From the NCBI GenBank assembly GCA_023135745.1, contig JAGLSM010000076.1, forward strand, positions 1 through 7,995: a stretch of DNA of 7,995 bases. Reading direction: 5' to 3'. Made by a program: the position numbers and the translations under genes. This DNA is from Spirochaetota bacterium. GTDB lineage: Bacteria > Spirochaetota > JAGLSM01. Every line of letters begins with the position of its first letter. The stretch's first letter is position 1. Below, one piece after another: positions 1-6,200 of the stretch. The notes beneath the pieces were generated by a model, which saw only the letters and a program-made list of their open reading frames with translations, was not told the DNA's origin and made no database searches.

Positions 1-2168
1 GCGGCGTTATAGTCTACTAAAACATACGCGTCATTAGTTGCAGTTTTATCTATAAATAGCATTTCTCCAATAGTTATAATATCACTAGTCATTGTAGACT
101 GTATAATATTTGTCGAAATTTCAGAAGGAAGGAATACTTTTATTTTTCTAATATAGTTCCCTGTATTTCCTGTATTCTTGATTCTGAAAACCAGAAGATT
201 TGTTATTGTTGAAGAATCAATCCTGTGAAACTGTTCTACTTCAGGATTCTCATAGGTATTTGTAAATCTCGACTGAACATCAAATTCCGCATTTACCGGA
301 GGATATCCAAGTGTCACAACTTGAGAATTTGTAAGGAATTGAGAAGCAAGGTTTGTTGTCGACTCATTAGTCGCAAAACTTGCATTTGTTTTATTGTCTA
401 CATAAACAGGAAAATTAAGCGTATTTGTCGCGCTAATCGGTTTTGCAGCCATAAAAGTAATTTTATCATAATCGTCTATATCTACTTCCGATTCATTCCT
501 TGAAACAATATTGGTACTTTCCTTGAAGTATTTTAACCATACAAAGTTTGTACCAAAGACATTTGTTTTTACAATATTAGCCGGATTTGTTATATGAGTA
601 CTTGTTACACTTAACGCATCAAAATTTGTAAAAATGCCTGGAACCGCAACTTTAACCTGGAATATCTTATCGCCTTTAGGTCCGTTATTGTAAACATATA
701 CTCTAAATGTATTGGTTACTATTGATGTCCATATTTCTTCGGGTTCAATATAATTCATACCGTTAGGATCCGGCGGAACAAAAGTGACAAACCATGTTTG
801 AGAATCCTGAGTATTGGCAATATACCCTTTTCCGTTATTATTATCAGATTCAGATGTGAAATTCACTGACTGTTGAGGTTCATTCAGATTAGTGATTTTG
901 TGGATAGCATCAAAATTAATTGAATCACTCTGCCCGTTTGAAAGAGCTCCTACCACTGAATAATCAATATTTATATAACCGGTACCTGAGACATAAACTG
1001 CCGTAGCACCTTTTGTGCTTACCAGATTTTCAATATTTGAAATTACTGTTGTAGGCACCTTGATCCTGAGAAGTTTCACATCATTGTAAGTCACGCCGTT
1101 ATTCTGAACTGTATATGTCATGGAATTAGTCTTTATGGCATTTGCAAGCGTGTTTGGGAAAATATGGCACGCTACAATTGGGTCAGGAGCAGCAACGGTA
1201 ACGTATTGAGAAGGATAATTCGCGTTTGTTCCGTTGGTCTGATGAGTTGTACCTGATATAAATGCCGATGCAGAAACAGTCGAATTAAACAGATAATTTG
1301 TGTTGGTAAGTCCGGCCGGAATATCCGGTGTCCCATATGTAGTAAAGGTAATCCTGTCATAACCGTTTGGCGATGGTAAAGATCCTACCGCGTCATCACT
1401 GTAAGTAAGAATTATTTGATTATTAGAAACAGCTATATTTCCAGCATCATCCTGAATTAGAAGTGACTGTACATTTGAAACAAAAAAACCTGTAGGAATA
1501 TTTATTATAGCCTGAGAAACAGCAGGTTTATCGCTAACATCTTTGGTACTCAGCTCATAGGTAATATCTGCCTGCACGTCTGCCGCAGCACCTTCATTTA
1601 TAATAGTTGGAGCCGATGTTATTGATGCAAACGCGTATGGCTGATCAAAGCTCTTTACAAGCATTTCTCCTGTAGCTGTTGGATCCGCCTGCTTTCTTCC
1701 GGTAGTAGGCAGGTTTGTTACTGAGAAAGTCCAGTCCCTGTATTTCTCAAGATTTGCAAAAATCTTGAAATCTTCGCCGGTTGAGTTAGCTGCAGCAGGT
1801 GTCGCAAGTGAAAACAGTATAATATTTGTTTTATTGCTTGTTGAATTTTTTATAAGACCTGTTGTATCTGAATAAAAAATAATCTTAAGAGAACCTTCCC
1901 TATTTGTAAGAACCCGGTACTGTCCTGTATTTGCAGGCATACCGGTAGTAAGTCTTGTAAGCTGAGTAAGAGAACCGTTACTATCGTAATCATTTGATAC
2001 AACAACTGAACTTAAATCCCAGGAATTGGTTATATATGAAGGTTTTTCAATAACAAATTCCCCAATACCGGAATCCGTCGCGCTGAATGTGGAAACTGCT
2101 GTAATGGTATGGGTAGTTGTAGATCCGGCCAATACCTTTTTGGGAGTAATACTTGAAGTAAGGGTATT
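1..2168 (-). repeat. Ig-like module array of the downstream protein (five modules, last one cut)
   Basis: Approximate modules are A 349-520, B 521-672, C 673-812, D 813-972 and E 973-1070 (cut). C to E match the upstream gene's modules best: each has a strand ending in a conserved turn (VQNNGV, YNNGPKGD, IKNTGNTGN), then a strand ending in Pro (RIKVP, VKVAVP, KIKVFLP), then an I-D/I-T-F strand and a D-N-rich loop. A and B are more divergent; A lacks the NTG turn and may be a spacer domain. Module borders are by eye and may be off by about 10 residues. They resemble the DUF11/CARDB class of extracellular stalk repeats. Confidence 0.75.
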
Positions 2169-3212
2169 ACAAACTGATCTTACAACAAAATCATCATATT
2201 GAGCTGATTGATCTTCATTTAAATAATAAAGAGCTTCATGTCCGATCATCACCTTCATATCGGTATTCCAGCCGACTGATATTTCACCAAAAAGAAAAAA
2301 AGTATTTGGTTCACCGTCAAGATATCCGTCTGCCGGATATGGATTAGGATTAAGATATATTCTAACTTTGGAACCGTCATGTGTTATTCTGATTGCAAGC
2401 GGCTGCAGGTTCGCGTTCGCGGTAGTACCGTAATGAAAGGAATTAAGCCCACCGGCATTATCATCGTATAATTTTCTCCAGTCACCTGTAGCAAAATCAC
2501 CGTAACTCTCGTTAGTAGGTCCGTACGCTGTTGTAGGAAACTGCTCACTTCCATCAAAGTATCCAAGGCGGCTTGTATCTGTATTCCCTGTCCAGTTCAT
2601 TTGGGCAAGTTCGACAAAATAAATAAAATTTGCCAGGTTATCCCATTCGTTTGTTACGGAAGTATCTTCCTGTGCCAGCCAAATATTTATTGCTGATTTA
2701 TGATATGCGTTATCTCCCTGAAGTTCATTATTTGAATCTACATTAGCGAGGTTACGTATTATGACAAACCCGATAGGATCTTTTGCAGTTGCGCTGAAAT
2801 TAGCGCCGAGAGACGAATTGGCAGGAATAAACTGACAGACCTTTCCAAGCCAAAGGTTGTTATAATCCAGTCTTCCGTTATTTGGACGGCCGTATATCCA
2901 CAACTCATTATTGGAAATTGAAATAACAGACGGAGTCTGCTGATCAAAAGCATAGTATGTCGCGTTGGTAGCAAAGAAAATACCATCTCGTCCAAGAAGA
3001 TAAGCATCGCTTACATTGGTTACAGTGGCAAAATTAGTCCACCCCTGCGTTCTGGCTTGAGCTACCGAATTGAACGGCTGATGATAATAGTAAGATGTTC
3101 CTATGAGCTGTTCAGATGAGAACCATAGTCCTGTAACAATGATTAGAGTCCATAGGACGATTCTCATAAGATTCATTGATATTTTGACAGTTGTTTTATC
3201 TTTTCTTTTCAT
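1..3212 (-). CDS. Secreted lectin-like head plus Ig-module stalk protein (3' partial)
   Basis: Translating leftward from the ATG at 3210-3212 gives 1070 uninterrupted codons plus two bases, with no stop before the window edge. The start is chosen because GGGAG lies seven bases upstream and the N-terminus is signal-like (MKRKDKTTVK, then a hydrophobic stretch at about 16-31). Residues about 38-348 look like a concanavalin A/LamG-type beta-sandwich ending in AQYDDFVVRS. From about 349 on there are five Ig-like modules (about 349-520, 521-672, 673-812, 813-972, 973 onward) of the same family as in the upstream gene. Shared marks are NTGNTGN, VQNNGV, DNNNGKGY, and 'PP' or 'PPDP' linkers. There are three Cys (126, 348, 682). 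The missing C-terminus may carry a FlgD_ig tail like its neighbour's, but this cannot be seen. Inferred role: an exported binding protein displayed on a stalk. The ligand is unknown, and I saw no glycosidase motif such as ExDxxE in the head. Confidence 0.93.
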   Translation of the reverse strand, partial: MKRKDKTTVKISMNLMRIVLWTLIIVTGLWFSSEQLIGTSYYYHQPFNSVAQARTQGWTNFATVTNVSDAYLLGRDGIFFATNATYYAFDQQTPSVISISNNELWIYGRPNNGRLDYNNLWLGKVCQFIPANSSLGANFSATAKDPIGFVIIRNLANVDSNNELQGDNAYHKSAINIWLAQEDTSVTNEWDNLANFIYFVELAQMNWTGNTDTSRLGYFDGSEQFPTTAYGPTNESYGDFATGDWRKLYDDNAGGLNSFHYGTTANANLQPLAIRITHDGSKVRIYLNPNPYPADGYLDGEPNTFFLFGEISVGWNTDMKVMIGHEALYYLNEDQSAQYDDFVVRSVCNTLTSSITPKKVLAGSTTTHTITAVSTFSATDSGIGEFVIEKPSYITNSWDLSSVVVSNDYDSNGSLTQLTRLTTGMPANTGQYRVLTNREGSLKIIFYSDTTGLIKNSTSNKTNIILFSLATPAAANSTGEDFKIFANLEKYRDWTFSVTNLPTTGRKQADPTATGEMLVKSFDQPYAFASITSAPTIINEGAAADVQADITYELSTKDVSDKPAVSQAIINIPTGFFVSNVQSLLIQDDAGNIAVSNNQIILTYSDDAVGSLPSPNGYDRITFTTYGTPDIPAGLTNTNYLFNSTVSASAFISGTTHQTNGTNANYPSQYVTVAAPDPIVACHIFPNTLANAIKTNSMTYTVQNNGVTYNDVKLLRIKVPTTVISNIENLVSTKGATAVYVSGTGYINIDYSVVGALSNGQSDSINFDAIHKITNLNEPQQSVNFTSESDNNNGKGYIANTQDSQTWFVTFVPPDPNGMNYIEPEEIWTSIVTNTFRVYVYNNGPKGDKIFQVKVAVPGIFTNFDALSVTSTHITNPANIVKTNVFGTNFVWLKYFKESTNIVSRNESEVDIDDYDKITFMAAKPISATNTLNFPVYVDNKTNASFATNESTTNLASQFLTNSQVVTLGYPPVNAEFDVQSRFTNTYENPEVEQFHRIDSSTITNLLVFRIKNTGNTGNYIRKIKVFLPSEISTNIIQSTMTSDIITIGEMLFIDKTATNDAYVLVDYNA
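2169..3101 (-). other. Concanavalin A/LamG-like N-terminal head domain
   Basis: Residues about 38-348 of the downstream protein differ from the Ig modules. They are richer in Trp, Tyr and Phe, and read as a long beta-sandwich. It opens with HQPFNS and QGWTNF, passes through a strand with GFVIIRN, then a loop-rich section with YFDGSEQFP and TGDWRKLYD. It closes with LAIRITHDGSKVRIYLNPNP, VGWNTDMKVMIGHEALYY and AQYDDFVVRS. An 'R(I/V)THDG-x-(K)VR(I/V)Y' strand pair and a final 'Y-D-D-F-V-V-R' strand are typical of LamG-like or concanavalin A-like lectin/glucanase folds. The assignment is by pattern only. It could instead be a family-specific beta-sandwich. The likely role is carbohydrate or surface binding, with no visible catalytic residues. 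Confidence 0.6.
3114..3212 (-). other. N-terminal signal peptide or membrane anchor
   Basis: Residues 1-17 form a long basic n-region (six Lys or Arg: K2, R3, K4, K6, K10, R17). They are followed by a hydrophobic core, IVLWTLIIVTGLWF (18-31), and then SSEQ. This fits a Sec-type export signal. There is no clear A-x-A cleavage site and no lipobox cysteine, so the cleavage position is uncertain, and an uncleaved anchor is possible. The n-region is longer than usual. Confidence 0.75.
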
Positions 3213-3219
3213 AAGTTTT

Positions 3220-3230
3220 CTCCCGCTCCT
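3220..3230 (-). promoter_or_regulatory. Double Shine-Dalgarno in the 19-base intergenic gap
   Basis: Read on the minus strand, the gap between the two genes is TAGGAGCGGGAGAAAACTT followed by ATG. GGGAG (3220-3224) sits seven bases before the start, which is ideal spacing. A second box, AGGAG (3226-3230), sits 13 bases before it and overlaps a second in-frame TAG right after the upstream TAA. The gap has no hairpin or T-tract, so co-transcription is expected. The ribosome binding site supports ATG 3212 over the in-frame ATGs at 3176 and 3167. Confidence 0.85.
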
Positions 3231-3231
3231 A

Positions 3232-6200
3232 TTATTTCAACAATAATATGGAGCCAGTAAATACCTTGTCTCCAGCCTTTATTTGGTAAAGATATACGCC
3301 TCCCCCAATATTAAATCCATTATCATCCTTACCGTCCCAGAAAACTTCTCCCTGTCTATAAGTCCCGTCCCTCTCAAAGAACTTGACCCTCTTACCCCTG
3401 AGTGTGAAAATAGATACTGTGTATTTTTCCTGTGAATCTTTAAGTGAAAAAGTTATTTTCACCTTGGATGAATTGTCCCCTCCTCTTCCGGGAGTAAATG
3501 GATTAGGAGAAGCAATTACATTATAGATTGCTTTTGCACTTGCCTCAGGATTTACAGACATAACCGAATAATAGTTATGCAGATAGCTTATTTTCGCGCT
3601 TACTATCTGTTTGTTTTTATCAACTGTTCCGCCAATTGGAATCCACTTTCTTGTTGTATCTTTCCAGTAAAAAATTGCCAGATTATCTTCTTCCCATCCT
3701 GTACCTATAGGCAGATTTAATCCGCTGGTTGTATAATGAAGCTGAATTACTGCATCTTTTGACAAACCTTCACCCACAACTTCAGTTCCGTTTTGATCCT
3801 TCAAAGTAAACTTAAAACACCCAAGCATAGATGAGTCGTTGATTTTCTTAACATAATTATTGATAAGAACATTATCTTCCTGCCAAGTATTCATATCAAC
3901 AACACCAATATCTAGGGAGAACTGATCCAGAACACCTCCTGTCGGTACAGTAAACCTGGTATTAGTATCGTTATAATCCATAACTACCTGTTTATTTACT
4001 GAACTGGCGTTTAAGAGAGAATTATTAAGAGTCTGTGTTGAAAAACCAAGAATCTGGTTGCTGACAATTGTAAAATTGGTCAATGTAACCTTGAATCCCT
4101 CTGCTGTAAATCTTAACGCGTAAGTATTAGCAGGAGTATTCTCGGGAACATAATTGATTGAATAGGTGCCTCCTCCGGCTGAATCCGAATAAGTTACCAG
4201 AGATTTATTGACAAGCCCGCCGCTTCCGTCAGTTTCTTTCTGGTATGGTGTTGTTACCAGATTATTCGCGCTGTCTACAACTTCAACTTTTATAATATTC
4301 GGCAATGTTTTATCAGGATCACTTGAATCAATTTTAAAAGTTGGAAGTACTATACCGTTTATACGGCCGTATGGAGCAGGACGCAAACCAAGATTCTGAT
4401 TATCCGAATTAGCAAGATCTGTATCTATTGATTCCAGAGGAAGGCCTGTTACATTAGTCTGGGTTGTCAGAACTGTGTTTGTCAGGTATGTAACATTGTT
4501 CATTTTCAGATTTGTGTTAATCAAATTAGTAATTGAATATTGAACATTAATTGTAACTATATCTGATTCGTTGAATTGTATCCTGTTTGCTCCTGAATAC
4601 TCAAGAGTAATTGTATTGCTGCCTGTTGAAACTGTTACTGTAGCAAGTTTTTGACTGGTCACATTGATAGAAGAGAAGTATGTCATATCAAAATTAGTTA
4701 TGACACTCCTGAATATTTCATACCCCTGTGATCTGTTCTTAATCTGGTACTGAATAGTATCATTTGTGTTTATTATATATACACTTGTGAGATTTTTGAC
4801 TCCTGCCAAAACACTCAAAGGCGGATATATTATATCTACCAAATTAAATTTTCCGGTACTGAGAGTTGAAGCCGTATAACCTACCCCGTTATTATTATCT
4901 ACTTCTGCCGCTATAAGCATATTGTTAGTTGCTGCACTTAATGTATAAGAAACATCAAAGTCTATTGTGTCGGTTCCTCCGGCAGGAAGTTTTGCAGAAC
5001 TGTAATCTATTTCAATAACATTACTACTTACTGATACAGTGCCTCCAAAACTTGATGTAGGTGTATTTTGAATACTAAAAACTTCAGCAACAATTATTCT
5101 CGATTTATGAATTATATTACTGAGGCTTCCTGTATTGATAATCTTTACAGAAAAGTTGGTGTTAGCTGTCCCTGCAGATGGAGCTACAAATACTGAAGGT
5201 TTTGTATCCACGGCATATCCGTCTATATAGTGTTCGGACTGCACAGCCGGATGAACAAAACTAACCTGCCAGATCTTACCCGCAGCAAGTCTTGTATCGG
5301 AATAACCATTTCCATCATCAACCTTTACATTAAAGGTTACATTTGTATCTCCGTAATGAAATGGATCGGCAGCTGTAATTGTTACTGTATCACTTTGGCT
5401 TACAGCAATAGGAGAACTACCGGCCTGATAATCAAGAACTATTATATTATTAGTATTGCTTATAAAAGCACCGCCAATTTTAGTGCTTAAGCTGCTGGAA
5501 ACTGTAAACCCTGCCGGAAGTGTTATTATTGCCTTTAATATATCAGCATCTCCCGTACCGTCATTCTTGATTATAATTTCATAATTGTTTTCATAATCTG
5601 TTGAATACAATCTGTTGTATACTGAATCCTTTGGTGAAAATACTTCAACGTAAGATGAAGGCGGAGTTACAATATTCATGGTTAAATAACCGGATGATAA
5701 TGGAACAACTGAATTAGTCGCAATTCCATTATCAGCAAGTATTGAGAAATCCAAAGCATTTACAGTTGTATACCCGTTACTCAGGATCAATGTGAAGGAG
5801 TCATTGGATCCTATTGAAAAATTAGTATAAGTCATCGTAAATGTACCGGCATTATAAGAAACCGATGCAGAAAATGAATTACTAATTGAAGAAGCATTTA
5901 ACCCGGACCGAAAATCCGCCGGAATTGTCAAATACAGTTTATTGATATTATTGCTTCCTGATCCGGTATTCGTAACGTTGAAATTCAATGTCACATTCGT
6001 TGTGGTTGTATACAGAAGTCTTGGAGAAAATTCGGCTTTAACAACAGGAGCAGGCATCTCAAAGAAGACAACATTTGTCTGTCCGCTTGAAATCTGATTA
6101 GTAAGATATTGAACCCCCGATGTCACAAAATGCGAGTCAGAATTCCATACAGCAAAGGAATTGTTTGTTGTAATTTTATCGTTTATACTGAATGTAATTG

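Noticed and set aside
225..503. A 92-codon plus-strand ORF
   Set aside because: It lies fully antisense within the downstream stalk gene. It is Ile-, Arg- and Cys-rich with no plausible domain, as expected for the complement of Asn/Thr-rich coding sequence.
1485..2301. Two runs of seven T on the coding strand (near 1485 and 2295) as possible phase-variation switches
   Set aside because: Both encode Phe-Phe in beta-strands with the frame kept. Runs of this length are expected in AT-rich DNA, and no frame change is seen.
2384..3007. Short minus-strand ORFs that could suggest a broken or frameshifted gene
   Set aside because: They share one alternative frame under the uninterrupted frame from 3212, which alone gives a coherent signal, lectin-like head and Ig modules.
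3213..3231. A promoter or terminator between the two genes
   Set aside because: The gap is only 19 bases, filled by Shine-Dalgarno-like boxes, with no room for a hairpin or a -35/-10 pair.
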